Source: Bacillota bacterium (GTDB lineage: Bacteria; Bacillota_I; Bacilli_A; Acholeplasmatales; Acholeplasmataceae). Taken from it: a stretch of 45,402 bases of DNA. A model generated the notes under the pieces. That model was not told the DNA's origin and searched no databases. It was given only the letters and a program-made list of their open reading frames with translations. Location of the stretch: the NCBI GenBank assembly GCA_018817915.1, contig JAHISX010000027.1, forward strand, positions 1 through 45,402, given 5' to 3'. This document shows, in pieces, positions 33,778 to 42,555 of the stretch. The stretch's first letter is position 1; every line of letters begins with the position of its first letter. A program made the position numbers and the translations under genes.

Positions 33778-35187
33778 TTATAATGTAGCAATCAACTCAT
33801 CATGATTTGATGACTCATCATGTATTGCATCGCTGATTTCCTTTTGTTTTTTAGCATCAATCTTATATTTAAGTGAAATAAAAATACCAATGCTCATAAA
33901 AATAAGTGGCGTCAACGCCATAATAATCTTAATCATCAGCATTGCTGAATCTGGTTGACTTAAAACGGGATCAATTGAATCTAGTGGTTTTTCTTTGAAA
34001 CCCGCTGCTCCAATTAAAAACATCACAAGTGCCAAGCCTATCGCTTGTGCAATCTTATTAATGAAGTTAGTAAACCCACTCATTTGGCCATCTAGACGAT
34101 CTTTAAATTTAATCTGACCTGCATCAACCACGTCGCCATACATTGTATGAGGAACGAGGCCTGGACCGCTAATACCCAATCCCATCACTGCAGCCAAGGC
34201 AAAGAGTATCAATGGATTAACGTCTTGAGGAATAACAAAAATAAAGAGTGCAGTAACAATCCATAAAACAGCGCCTGTACGATATGCAAAAGTTTTACCT
34301 TTCTTCTCGATGATCTTTAAATAGATTGGTAAAGCGACGATTTGCATGGAAAACATCAATGCAGCTGCAATCAGACCAACTATGGTGCTTTCACCAATAG
34401 AGGTTTGTGTCTTTGTAATATAAAAATCAACATAAAAGAAGAATAATCCACTCATAATTGCCATAGACATTTGAAGCACTAGAAACATACCTAAATATTG
34501 ACGAAAAGGTCTAAGTGATAAAGGTTTTGATAAACTCTTAAAGCTTAACTTAGTTTCAACAACAGGTGTTTGTATTTCTTCTCTTGCATATAAACCTGTA
34601 AATAGAACGCTTAATGCAAATAAAGTACCAAATGATAAACTCATGACTTGATATCCAATGTTTGCATCACCAAACATACCAACAATAATTCCAGGAACAG
34701 CTACACAAAGGATTGATGAGAAGATTGAAAATCCTAAGCGATATGAATTGTAGGATGCACGCTTTTGATAATCTCCGGTAATTTCACTAGATAGTGAGTA
34801 GTAAGGAATCATCACACTTGTCTGCACGGTTGTAAAGACTAAATAAGATAATAGTACAGCTATGATTCTAAGCGCTAATGATGAAAAGCCATATGGGAAG
34901 AATAAAAAATACATCGAAATCAAAATGAATGGTGAAGCGAAAACAAGATAAATACGACGTTTCCCCATCTTAGATTTTGTTCTATCTGAAATGTGACCCA
35001 TTAAAGGATCTGTAAATGCATCCCAGAATCTAGCAACTAACATAATAACCCCAATCCAATAAGGATCAATTCCTACTGTTAATGCTAAAAACCCTGGATA
35101 TAAAAAGTTGATAATGTTAAATGAACCTCCACCAAAAATGTCGGCGGATGCAAAAGCCATTCTTTTTCTTACTTCTTTGTTTGCCAT
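33778..35187 (-). CDS. GPH-type sugar/cation symporter (MFS)
   Basis: The 469-residue transporter has the glycoside-pentoside-hexuronide signature in its first third: GIDPYWIGVIMLVARFWDAF, then TDPLMGHISDRTKSKMGKRR, with the conserved DPLMG and charged loop. About twelve helices follow. Family members import sugars or glycosides with Na+ or H+, and some relatives carry other solutes. GAGGAG precedes the ATG. The stop abuts the start of the acyltransferase gene, an unexpected partner for a sugar importer; a lipid-related substrate, as in MFSD2A-like relatives, is therefore worth considering. Confidence 0.87.
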   Translation of the reverse strand: MANKEVRKRMAFASADIFGGGSFNIINFLYPGFLALTVGIDPYWIGVIMLVARFWDAFTDPLMGHISDRTKSKMGKRRIYLVFASPFILISMYFLFFPYGFSSLALRIIAVLLSYLVFTTVQTSVMIPYYSLSSEITGDYQKRASYNSYRLGFSIFSSILCVAVPGIIVGMFGDANIGYQVMSLSFGTLFALSVLFTGLYAREEIQTPVVETKLSFKSLSKPLSLRPFRQYLGMFLVLQMSMAIMSGLFFFYVDFYITKTQTSIGESTIVGLIAAALMFSMQIVALPIYLKIIEKKGKTFAYRTGAVLWIVTALFIFVIPQDVNPLILFALAAVMGLGISGPGLVPHTMYGDVVDAGQIKFKDRLDGQMSGFTNFINKIAQAIGLALVMFLIGAAGFKEKPLDSIDPVLSQPDSAMLMIKIIMALTPLIFMSIGIFISLKYKIDAKKQKEISDAIHDESSNHDELIATL

Positions 35188-35264
35188 CGTTTTCTCCTCG
35201 TATAAATATATATAAGTATATTATAAGTTAAAAGTGCCTTATATTTATCATTTTTTTGTTAGGC

Positions 35265-35298
35265 AACAAAAAAAGACACAATTAATATTATGTCTTTT
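35265..35298 (-). terminator. Intrinsic terminator of the CyuA-to-ABC operon
   Basis: AAAAGACACAAT (35271-35282) and ATTATGTCTTTT (35287-35298) form a 12-bp stem with one mismatch. On the minus strand a run of T follows, about 12 bases after the last stop codon. Confidence 0.75.
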
Positions 35299-35310
35299 AC
35301 ATCATTTTTC

Positions 35311-36207
35311 TTAAATATATAAATCTCTTCTTCTATAGAAGTAAAATAATCCTGTAATGCCTGAGATAACAATAACAACACTAATGATGATATATTCTAA
35401 GTGGAATGTTCCAGTTAGCATGTCACTTGCTTCAAAATACTTAAATGGAATAATATATTTTAAAAAGTCAAGTTGATCGATAAATCCAATGAGAACAAAG
35501 AGTAAATATGATCCCATCACATACCCCAAGGTTGCTGCACCAGATTTCTTATATTGTTTTAATACAGAAGCCATGAGCATACCAACCGACATGAAGATGA
35601 GTTGTGTAACGATGACTCCGATGGATAAATACCCAATAAACTCATAGAACACTTGTTCTGGTGAGAATCTAACATAAGTAAGCATTGCACCCGCCATGAT
35701 AATAACATTGATTACTATATTATAGAAAACGCCAACAATAACTTTACTGACTAAAACCTTTGTTCTTGTTACGGGCAATGTAAATAGATACTCTGCAGTT
35801 TTATCCCTTTCTTCTTTTGAAATCAAAGAACTACCTAAAAGTGCTGCATAAATTCCAAGTGGTATATAAAAATAGATAGACTCGAAACTTAAAAACCCTT
35901 CAGGTGTTGATAAATTTGTTATTTGAAGCCCCAAAGCTTCAAATAAAGCAACAAATGATTGCATCGATTCCATTAAATTAGGACTATCTCTAAATGCAAC
36001 AAACTCCATACTTGCTACATATGCTATACCTGTAAGTGATATTGTCCAAATAAGGAAGGATTTTAAGTTTGCTCTTAATTCTCTTCTGATGATGTTCGTT
36101 TTTCTTAATATCCAGTGGTAAATTTTGATTGCATAACGCACTATAAATTTAACAACACGCACCCATAGGGATTTAATTGTTGATCCAAAAAATTTTAATT
36201 TTTTCAT
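35311..36207 (-). CDS. ABC-2 type transporter permease (second subunit)
   Basis: The 298-residue permease starts at 36207, where AGGAGG lies 5 nt upstream. An unusual basic, amphipathic stretch of about 55 residues (KLKFFGSTIKSLWVRVVKF onward) precedes the permease proper, which starts near IIRRELRANLKSFLIWT. Six helices follow; the loop SKEERDKTAEYLFTLPVTR is the conserved motif that contacts the ATPase in such exporters, and a similar loop occurs in the other permease. It probably forms a heterodimer with the product of 36216-37019. Substrate unknown. Confidence 0.88.
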   Translation of the reverse strand: MKKLKFFGSTIKSLWVRVVKFIVRYAIKIYHWILRKTNIIRRELRANLKSFLIWTISLTGIAYVASMEFVAFRDSPNLMESMQSFVALFEALGLQITNLSTPEGFLSFESIYFYIPLGIYAALLGSSLISKEERDKTAEYLFTLPVTRTKVLVSKVIVGVFYNIVINVIIMAGAMLTYVRFSPEQVFYEFIGYLSIGVIVTQLIFMSVGMLMASVLKQYKKSGAATLGYVMGSYLLFVLIGFIDQLDFLKYIIPFKYFEASDMLTGTFHLEYIIISVVIVISGITGLFYFYRRRDLYI

Positions 36208-36215
36208 AAATCCTC

Positions 36216-37019
36216 CTAAAGTGAATGAATATTTCTTTTGTTGTATAAATAGTATGTCATTCCAAATGTGAATAGAATTACCGCGACACAAATCATGGTA
36301 TAAACCAAATCATATTGACCAGTAATCAATATTTCAGCTGGTTCAAAATATGCATAAGGTGTGATATATCCTAAAAAGTTGGTACCCACAGATGATCTCA
36401 ATCCAAATAAAATGTATAGACCAAACCCTAATGCCATGGAATAACTGATGACACTCGCAATCTTTTTAACACTGACTGAAATCAACATTCCAATACCAAC
36501 AAAGAATAATTGAAACAAGACTGTTGTTGATAATAGAACATAGATTCTATTCATTTCAATGACTGAATCACCTTTGAATAGAGCAATTGCAACAAGTGTT
36601 GTACCTGCAAAGAGAATATTGACAATGGTTAACGATGTAAATGCTGCTAGAAACTTAGAGACTAAAATCTTATTTCTTGATACAGGTTTGCTTAATAGAA
36701 AATCAGCAGTCATTTCTCTTTCTTCAACTGAAAGAAAGGCAATACCATAATTAGCAGCTTGTATTGCAATTGGAATTTGCATCATTCCAAATGTAATAGT
36801 TAAATAACCAGGTAGTGAACTCATAGGAAGTTCGGGTCTCATGCCAAAAAAAGCAAGAAGTTCAGGGGGATAGTTTTCCATAAGGGCATCAAATGCACTG
36901 GTATCTGCTGAAATGGTTGGAAAGAAAGCAAGATACATGAATAATGCTAGCGGAATCGCTAATCCCCATATTAAGATGGAAGATTTTAACATCTTCAATT
37001 CAAATTTATAAATATTCAT
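36216..37019 (-). CDS. ABC-2 type transporter permease (first subunit)
   Basis: The 267-residue permease has a cytoplasmic N-terminus (NIYKFELKMLKSSILIWG), six helices and the conserved loop SVEEREMTADFLLSKPVSR after helix 2. It is similar to the next gene, so the pair came from a duplication. AGGTGA precedes the ATG. The ATPase gene ends 8 bp upstream and the second permease starts 8 bp downstream, so all three are co-translated. ABC exporters of this layout move antibiotics, lipids or peptides outward; no substrate-specific feature is visible. Confidence 0.9.
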   Translation of the reverse strand: MNIYKFELKMLKSSILIWGLAIPLALFMYLAFFPTISADTSAFDALMENYPPELLAFFGMRPELPMSSLPGYLTITFGMMQIPIAIQAANYGIAFLSVEEREMTADFLLSKPVSRNKILVSKFLAAFTSLTIVNILFAGTTLVAIALFKGDSVIEMNRIYVLLSTTVLFQLFFVGIGMLISVSVKKIASVISYSMALGFGLYILFGLRSSVGTNFLGYITPYAYFEPAEILITGQYDLVYTMICVAVILFTFGMTYYLYNKRNIHSL

Positions 37020-37027
37020 ATCATCAC

Positions 37028-37900
37028 CTACTCGTAGTAATGCATGAAGATTTCTTCTAATGTTGGTTCTTCAATTGTAAGATCAGTTAACTTCAATTCA
37101 GAGATGATCTTAACCACTTGATTCACATCACCTTTAAAGAAGAAAGATACTTTATCTTCTCTTGTCTTAAGTTCTGTTACACCTTCGATATTAAACTGAG
37201 CATGATCCAATTTTTTCCCACGCAAAATGAACTTCTTATAATTGTCACGTTGCATTGCTTTAACATCTTGAATACTCACGATACTACCATCTTTAATGAT
37301 CGCAACACGGTTGCATAATTGTTGAACTTCACTTAAGATGTGTGAACTAAATAAGATGGTCGCACCTTTTTTATTTTCTTCAACAATCAAATTAAAGAAT
37401 TTTTGTTGCATCAAAGGATCTAAACCGCTTGTTGGCTCATCTAATACAATGAGCTTTGGTGAATGGAGAAGTCCTTGTACGATACCAACTTTTTTCTTAT
37501 TACCATAAGATAAATCTTGAATCTTCCTATTTAAGTCAAGCTCCATAATTTCTGATAACTCATGGATACGATCCGTACAATCATGCTTATAAAAACTTGC
37601 TGAATATTTGAGTAAATCAATTACTTTCATTTGATCATAATAAAAAATTTCAGAAGGAAGATACCCAATATTTTTTCTAACTTTACTACCTTCTTTAATT
37701 GCATCTTTACCAAAGATGGTAACTGATCCACTTGTTGGATAGATCAAAGAAAGCATGGTTCTTATCGTTGTACTCTTACCAGCGCCATTTGGCCCAATAA
37801 AGCCAAATATCTCTCCTTCTTTAACTTGAAAGTTAATATCTTCACAACCCTTGACTTTCCCATAATACTTTGTTAAATGATTAAATTCAATTGCGTTCAT
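37028..37900 (-). CDS. ABC transporter ATP-binding protein
   Basis: The 290-residue ATPase powers the two permeases downstream. Motifs in order are Walker A GPNGAGKST (36-44), the Q-loop region, signature LSYGNKKKVGI (~131) with Tyr in place of the second Ser/Gly position, Walker B LIVLDEPTSGLDP (~155), and the switch His in FSSHIL (~188). A C-terminal ~80-residue domain ends in TIEEPTLEEIFMHYYE, typical of ATPases for ABC-2 permeases. AAAGGAG precedes the ATG, which lies 14 bp inside the end of the flavoprotein gene. Confidence 0.95.
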   Translation of the reverse strand: MNAIEFNHLTKYYGKVKGCEDINFQVKEGEIFGFIGPNGAGKSTTIRTMLSLIYPTSGSVTIFGKDAIKEGSKVRKNIGYLPSEIFYYDQMKVIDLLKYSASFYKHDCTDRIHELSEIMELDLNRKIQDLSYGNKKKVGIVQGLLHSPKLIVLDEPTSGLDPLMQQKFFNLIVEENKKGATILFSSHILSEVQQLCNRVAIIKDGSIVSIQDVKAMQRDNYKKFILRGKKLDHAQFNIEGVTELKTREDKVSFFFKGDVNQVVKIISELKLTDLTIEEPTLEEIFMHYYE

Positions 37901-39134
37901 ACGGTTCTCCTTTATGTAAATAATTTGTTATATAGTTTGCACACATGTGTCCTGTGGATAATGCAATCGTGACATTAAATCCACCAATAGGTCCGTGAAG
38001 GTCTACCGTTTCTCCAATGAAGTACATACCTTCAACGTGTTTAACTCCCATTGATTTAGGATCAAGTTCTTTCGTGCTAATTCCACCGGCATTAACGAAT
38101 GCAAAGTCTCTTGTTTGGACACGGTCAATTGAAACAGTAAAGTTTGTTAAATACTCAATCATGGTATTGATATCTTTTTTTGATATCTCATTAATATGTT
38201 TATTATCAATACCCGTTAGATCAAGCATTTTTTGAGCTAGCTTCTTTGTTGTTATTGATTCTAAGAACTTGATGATAAAGACTTTTTGGTCTTTGGCTTG
38301 ATTGAGCATGTGGATTAATACTTCTCTTGATTGCTCAATCAGTGAAAATGAAATAGATACCTTATCTGTTAAGAGTGCTTTATAAATGTCTTCTGAAGCA
38401 TGTAAGATTACCGGTCCTGAAAGTCCAAAGTGGGTGAAGAGTAATCCTCCGTTATATGTAAGGTTTGTTCCATTGATTTTAACTTTTGTTTGAGCAATTG
38501 AAATCCCTTGAAGATCTTTATGTTTTTCCACAATTTCATTCGAAAAGATATGTGTTTCAGCTGGTGTAAACGGAATGTAATCAATATTTAAGTGACGCGC
38601 AAATTCTAATCCATCACCATTACTTCCAGTTGTTGGGTAACTGTTCGACCCGGTAGCAATCACGACGTGTTTGGCTTGAAAGATCTCATGTGCTGTATGA
38701 ATGGTGAAGTAGTCATCCTCTTTATCAATTCTTTTAACTGAATGATTTGTTTTGATCCTATTTAGATTAAGATCTTGCGTTAAGGCTTCTAAGACACTAG
38801 AACTCTTTTGAGTTTCAGGAAAGTATCTAAAATTATCTTCTAAAACAAGATTTAAACCATGCTCTTGAAAGAATGAAATAATCTCTTTTGGACCAAAAGC
38901 CTTAAGTGTTGTATATAAAAATTTCTTAAGCTTCAAATTTAAAGACGCAATAAAATCATCAACCGATAAGTTATTGGTGACATTACATCTTTTTCCACCT
39001 GAGATTAATAATTTTTTAGCAAGCTTCTCATTTTTTTCAAGCAATAAATAATTGACTTTATTTTGCTCAAATATATTACAAGCCATCAAGCCTGCCGGTC
39101 CACCGCCTATTACGATAACATCATAGATCATCAT
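37887..39134 (-). CDS. FAD-dependent oxidoreductase, HI0933/BaiN-like family
   Basis: The 415-residue flavoprotein has the N-terminal dinucleotide-binding motif VIGGGPAGLMA, the family signature SGGKRCNVTNN, VIATGSNSYPTTGSNGDG, and the C-terminal FVNAGGISTKELDPKSMG and GPIGGFNVTIALSTGHMC. Together these mark the HI0933 (YhiN/BaiN-like) family, which contains two-domain FAD proteins of mostly undefined function. One member acts in bile-acid dehydroxylation, which does not define this one. The start at 39134 has GGAG 6 nt upstream; the first Met is followed by a second. It overlaps the ABC ATPase gene by 14 bp. Confidence 0.9.
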   Translation of the reverse strand: MMIYDVIVIGGGPAGLMACNIFEQNKVNYLLLEKNEKLAKKLLISGGKRCNVTNNLSVDDFIASLNLKLKKFLYTTLKAFGPKEIISFFQEHGLNLVLEDNFRYFPETQKSSSVLEALTQDLNLNRIKTNHSVKRIDKEDDYFTIHTAHEIFQAKHVVIATGSNSYPTTGSNGDGLEFARHLNIDYIPFTPAETHIFSNEIVEKHKDLQGISIAQTKVKINGTNLTYNGGLLFTHFGLSGPVILHASEDIYKALLTDKVSISFSLIEQSREVLIHMLNQAKDQKVFIIKFLESITTKKLAQKMLDLTGIDNKHINEISKKDINTMIEYLTNFTVSIDRVQTRDFAFVNAGGISTKELDPKSMGVKHVEGMYFIGETVDLHGPIGGFNVTIALSTGHMCANYITNYLHKGEPYERN

Positions 39135-39173
39135 AAAAAAACTCCATTCCAACCCTTTTAACGTGCACTATGA

Positions 39174-40178
39174 TTATATACCTGATTCTGTTAAAACAGA
39201 TGTTTTCTTAGGAAATATACTCTTGATTACAGTGTTTATGAATAAAACAACACCTACTGTAAAATATCCTAAATAGGATATAAACAATATCCCATTGGCT
39301 ATATCAGGAATGAAAACAAATATATTGATTAATATAAGAATAACACTCGAAAATATCATTAAATCCTTCAGTTGATAACAATCAGAATCTAAATCTACTT
39401 CTTCTATTTCACTCTTCTTCGTTCTTTTTAAAAGTAAGATCGCAATTAAATAGAATGCAAACACAGATAGATAAGGCATGATTGTATCAGGTATGCGCTC
39501 AGGTAACAAAAACTTATATGAGATGCCATATAATAAGATCAACCCTAAAACCCAAATTGAAACGCGAATACTCTTAAGATGTGAAATTTGAAGCGGTTTT
39601 TTCTTAAGCAATGCATAAACGAGCCATATTAAAAATAATGTTCCAATCAAAGCTCCATTAGCTGAAATGATATTAAACGCATTGCCATTGACAATAAATG
39701 AAGGAATGCCTAATAAGACCAATCCAATATATACATTTTTCATCCGACTTCTCTTTAAGATTTGTAGGTGAGAAATGATTTGTTTCTTAGTGATAATCTC
39801 ATAAGCTAAAATAGGAAGGATAAATGAGAAAATCGGATGCCAGAAAAAGACGAGCATCGGAAACTCATTAATTGCTAGACCTAAGAATGTTCCCCAAGTT
39901 GGTCCAGTTTCATTAAAGTATCCAAGCCACAAGACCTTTGTTATGAATGCTTCATAAAGACCGAAAATCATTCCAAACAAATAAAGTTGTGTTATGGATA
40001 CCTTTTTTGTTCTATATGCTAGAAAAAAAAGAAAAACAATATGCATCATATATAAAGGAAGCGTAACAAACCATCCCCACAAAGTAAAAAACCAGAGTTG
40101 TGAAGCTCCGGAAAATATTTCAGCAAAAAGCATAGATAATAGACCTAACAATAGAATTGAATATGCTTTATTTTTCAT
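39174..40178 (-). CDS. Polytopic membrane protein of unknown function, 334 aa
   Basis: I do not recognise the family. About ten hydrophobic helices are visible, among them LLLGLLSMLFAEIFSGASQL, FPMLVFFWHPIFSFILPILAYEI and GYFTVGVVLFINTVI. An in-frame GTG two codons earlier has no ribosome site; GAGG upstream of the ATG at 40178 is close but usable. The gene sits between a CyuA-like enzyme (gap about 30 bp) and an HI0933-like flavoprotein (gap about 39 bp), so all are on one transcript. A role in transport of a sulfur compound or cysteine is a guess from context. Confidence 0.72.
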   Translation of the reverse strand: MKNKAYSILLLGLLSMLFAEIFSGASQLWFFTLWGWFVTLPLYMMHIVFLFFLAYRTKKVSITQLYLFGMIFGLYEAFITKVLWLGYFNETGPTWGTFLGLAINEFPMLVFFWHPIFSFILPILAYEIITKKQIISHLQILKRSRMKNVYIGLVLLGIPSFIVNGNAFNIISANGALIGTLFLIWLVYALLKKKPLQISHLKSIRVSIWVLGLILLYGISYKFLLPERIPDTIMPYLSVFAFYLIAILLLKRTKKSEIEEVDLDSDCYQLKDLMIFSSVILILINIFVFIPDIANGILFISYLGYFTVGVVLFINTVIKSIFPKKTSVLTESGI

Positions 40179-40208
40179 AGTCACCTCAAAAATTTGTTGT
40201 GTTTTTTA

Positions 40209-41474
40209 TTAAATGAGATCAATAATACCTTTATTTGCTGAATTTAAAATCTCATTATTTAATTTACCTAGATTTCTAATGGTTTGATCCACATCAGTTT
40301 TATTCAATCCAAATCCATCACATGATACAGATTGATCTAAAACCATCTTTCCAGCAATGATGCCATTCATTGCTGCAAATGATACTTTATAAATGCAAGA
40401 TACCTTAGCACCATCACAAACAAAGCCCATGGATGTAGAAAGATATAAATTGATAGAATCCTTCACTTGTTCTCTTGTGCCACCTTTAACGAACGTTAAA
40501 CATGCAGCACTGCTACATCCTGTAGCATGACCTGTACCACATAAGACAGTCACAATATTCATTTCTTGTTTAATATAAACGCTTGTGTAAAAGGATAAGA
40601 CAATTAATTTTTGTCTTTCTAACTCACTAAGCGCATAAACATCACTTAAGAACATCGGTGTTACCAAAGTTCCAATCCCTAAATTACCACTACCTGCAAC
40701 ACCGTAAACTGTATAGATATCCCCGATCATTCTCTTTCTTGAGGGTACTTCAATGTGCTCTCTTAAAAAATTGGACAAATCATGGAAACAACTTTTTTGT
40801 TCCTTTGATAAATTTTCAGCGAGAAAATTGCCATTTTGTTTCTTGATTTCATCTCTTGCATTTTCATACTGGATGAAAGCTATATTAAATAATTCTTCTA
40901 ATCCCTCAAAATCACCTTGAGCAACAAAGTCATAGATTTCATCATATGTTTCAATTCGATATTTATTAACTCTTCCAATGAGTGCTTCTTTTTCATATTC
41001 AGGTAACTTTTCACCATTCCGAACAACACTAACGACATTATCATAAAAATCTTTAATAATGATTCTAACTTCATCACCTTCATGTGTTGTCATATAGAGT
41101 TCTTCATAGATGACAGTATCTATGAATTTTTTATGTTTGATTGTAACTTTTATAGCACTTAATAATGACTCGATTTGATCGATGTCATCATTGGTTACAC
41201 TTTCAAAAACACTGAGTTGTTTCTTAGGGTTCTTTAATAATACACCTAAAGCGAGTGCCTTATCTAATCCACTCTTTCTTAAACCTGGAACACCGACATT
41301 GACGCTATTTTTATAAAGTTCTTCACTCATGAGTAAATCGATAGATTTAATCTTGCTGTTTCTCAATATATATGCCCCTATAGAGGCAATATATCCTACA
41401 ACACCGATATCTGTACAACCCATGGTTTTTGTTAAATTACTCTCTAAAATCTTTTTCGCTGTAATCTTATCCAA
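40209..41474 (-). CDS. L-cysteine desulfidase-like protein (CyuA / UPF0597 family)
   Basis: The 421-residue protein belongs to the UPF0597/CyuA family, whose characterised members split L-cysteine into pyruvate, ammonia and sulfide with a [4Fe-4S] cluster. The cluster cysteines are conserved: C20 in MGCTDIG, a Cys in CGTGHATGCSSAAC, and the pair in FVCDGAKVSC near residues 355-362. GVPGLRKSG and GSGNLGIG are also family motifs. Related proteins may act on other amino acids, so the substrate is not certain. The start is TTG with GAGGTG 5 nt upstream. It heads an operon running to the ABC exporter at 35311. Confidence 0.9.
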   Translation of the reverse strand: MDKITAKKILESNLTKTMGCTDIGVVGYIASIGAYILRNSKIKSIDLLMSEELYKNSVNVGVPGLRKSGLDKALALGVLLKNPKKQLSVFESVTNDDIDQIESLLSAIKVTIKHKKFIDTVIYEELYMTTHEGDEVRIIIKDFYDNVVSVVRNGEKLPEYEKEALIGRVNKYRIETYDEIYDFVAQGDFEGLEELFNIAFIQYENARDEIKKQNGNFLAENLSKEQKSCFHDLSNFLREHIEVPSRKRMIGDIYTVYGVAGSGNLGIGTLVTPMFLSDVYALSELERQKLIVLSFYTSVYIKQEMNIVTVLCGTGHATGCSSAACLTFVKGGTREQVKDSINLYLSTSMGFVCDGAKVSCIYKVSFAAMNGIIAGKMVLDQSVSCDGFGLNKTDVDQTIRNLGKLNNEILNSANKGIIDLI

Positions 41475-41515
41475 AATAGCACCTCATTAATCTCTAGTCA
41501 TCGAATAATTACTTA

Positions 41516-41535
41516 ATCACATTATACCATGTGAT
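41516..41535 (-). promoter_or_regulatory. -10 element inside a dyad, CyuA-like operon
   Basis: The perfect 7-bp inverted repeat ATCACAT-TATACC-ATGTGAT (41516-41535) contains a minus-strand TATAAT (41521-41526) about 45 bp upstream of the TTG start. The -35 is weak, so an activator or repressor may act at the dyad. Confidence 0.5.
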
Positions 41536-41635
41536 AATATCGATATGCTAATGCAATCAAAAATTATAAAACAGAGTTTATGTTCGTTTTTCTTATCATT
41601 TATACTAAAAATAAGGTTGTATACAGACATATAAA

Positions 41636-41664
41636 TTGCAAATATCTTTTTTAAGGGGTAAGAT
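41636..41664 (+). promoter_or_regulatory. Promoter of the SDR gene
   Basis: TTGCAA (41636-41641), a 17-bp spacer and TAAGAT (41659-41664) lie about 37 bp upstream of the ATG at 41701. Confidence 0.55.
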
Positions 41665-41700
41665 GAACTTATAGATAGATTAAAAAAGGAGAGTTAAATA

Positions 41701-42498
41701 ATGAAAGTTAAAGACAAAGTAATTGTTGTAACTGGTGCCGGTGGTGGTGTTGGTAGAGAACTCGTACTCAATCTAATTAAAAAGGGTGCTACCGTGGCAG
41801 CGCTAGACATCAATAAAGAAAGATTAGAAGAAACTGCTAAGCTTGTTGATAATCCAGATAAGGTATCTACTTATATTTGTGATATCTCAAAGCTAGATAC
41901 TGTTGAAGCTATTTCTAAAGAAGTTGTATTAAAATATGGAGGCGTTGATGGACTCATCAATAACGCTGGAATCATTCAACCATTTGTTCCTGTTAATGAT
42001 TTAACATATAAACAAATCAATTTGGTCATGAATGTCAATTTCTATGGCACACTCAATATGATCAAGACTTATTTACCTTTACTTCTTACACGTCCAGAAG
42101 GTCATATCGTAAATGTATCTTCAATGGGTGGATTCTTTCCATTCCCAGGTCAATCCATTTATGGTGCTTCAAAGGCAGCAATCAAATTATTAACAGAAGG
42201 TTTATATGCAGAATTGATTGAAACAAATGTTGGTGTCACTGTTGTTTTCCCAGGTGCGATTGCTACCGATATTTCAAAGAACTCTGGTGTTGAAATGAAG
42301 GCACAAAAAGAAGGTGAAAAACCAGCAATGAAGATGACTGAAGCTGATGATTGTGCTGAACAAATCATTCATGGTATGGAAAAGAATAAGTTCCAAATCT
42401 ATGTTGGTAAAGATTCTAAGATGATGAAATTCATGTATAGAATGAGCCCAAAAAGAGCAATTAAGTTCATCAGTAAAATGATGAGGGGTATGAATTAA
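41701..42498 (+). CDS. Short-chain dehydrogenase/reductase
   Basis: The 265-residue enzyme shows the classical SDR pattern: cofactor motif TGAGGGVG at residues ~12-19, NNAGI near 86, the catalytic Ser in VSSMGG, and Y-x3-K in YGASKAA near 155. It is an NAD(P)H-dependent oxidoreductase. The Asp in ALDINKE after the second strand favours NAD over NADP. The C-terminus is basic and amphipathic (MKFMYRMSPKRAIKFISKMM), possibly resting on the membrane. AAGGAG precedes the ATG. It stands alone and ends in a strong bidirectional terminator. Confidence 0.93.
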   Translation: MKVKDKVIVVTGAGGGVGRELVLNLIKKGATVAALDINKERLEETAKLVDNPDKVSTYICDISKLDTVEAISKEVVLKYGGVDGLINNAGIIQPFVPVNDLTYKQINLVMNVNFYGTLNMIKTYLPLLLTRPEGHIVNVSSMGGFFPFPGQSIYGASKAAIKLLTEGLYAELIETNVGVTVVFPGAIATDISKNSGVEMKAQKEGEKPAMKMTEADDCAEQIIHGMEKNKFQIYVGKDSKMMKFMYRMSPKRAIKFISKMMRGMN

Positions 42499-42514
42499 GA
42501 ATTAACAAGAAGAT

Positions 42515-42555
42515 ATAAAAAGAGGTGTTCATCAATCTGAACATCTCTTTTTTAT
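42515..42555. terminator. Bidirectional intrinsic terminator
   Basis: AAAAAGAGGTGTTCA (42517-42531) and TGAACATCTCTTTTT (42538-42552) form a 15-bp stem with one wobble and a 6-nt loop. It lies between the convergent SDR and MFS genes and touches the MFS stop codon. Confidence 0.88.
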
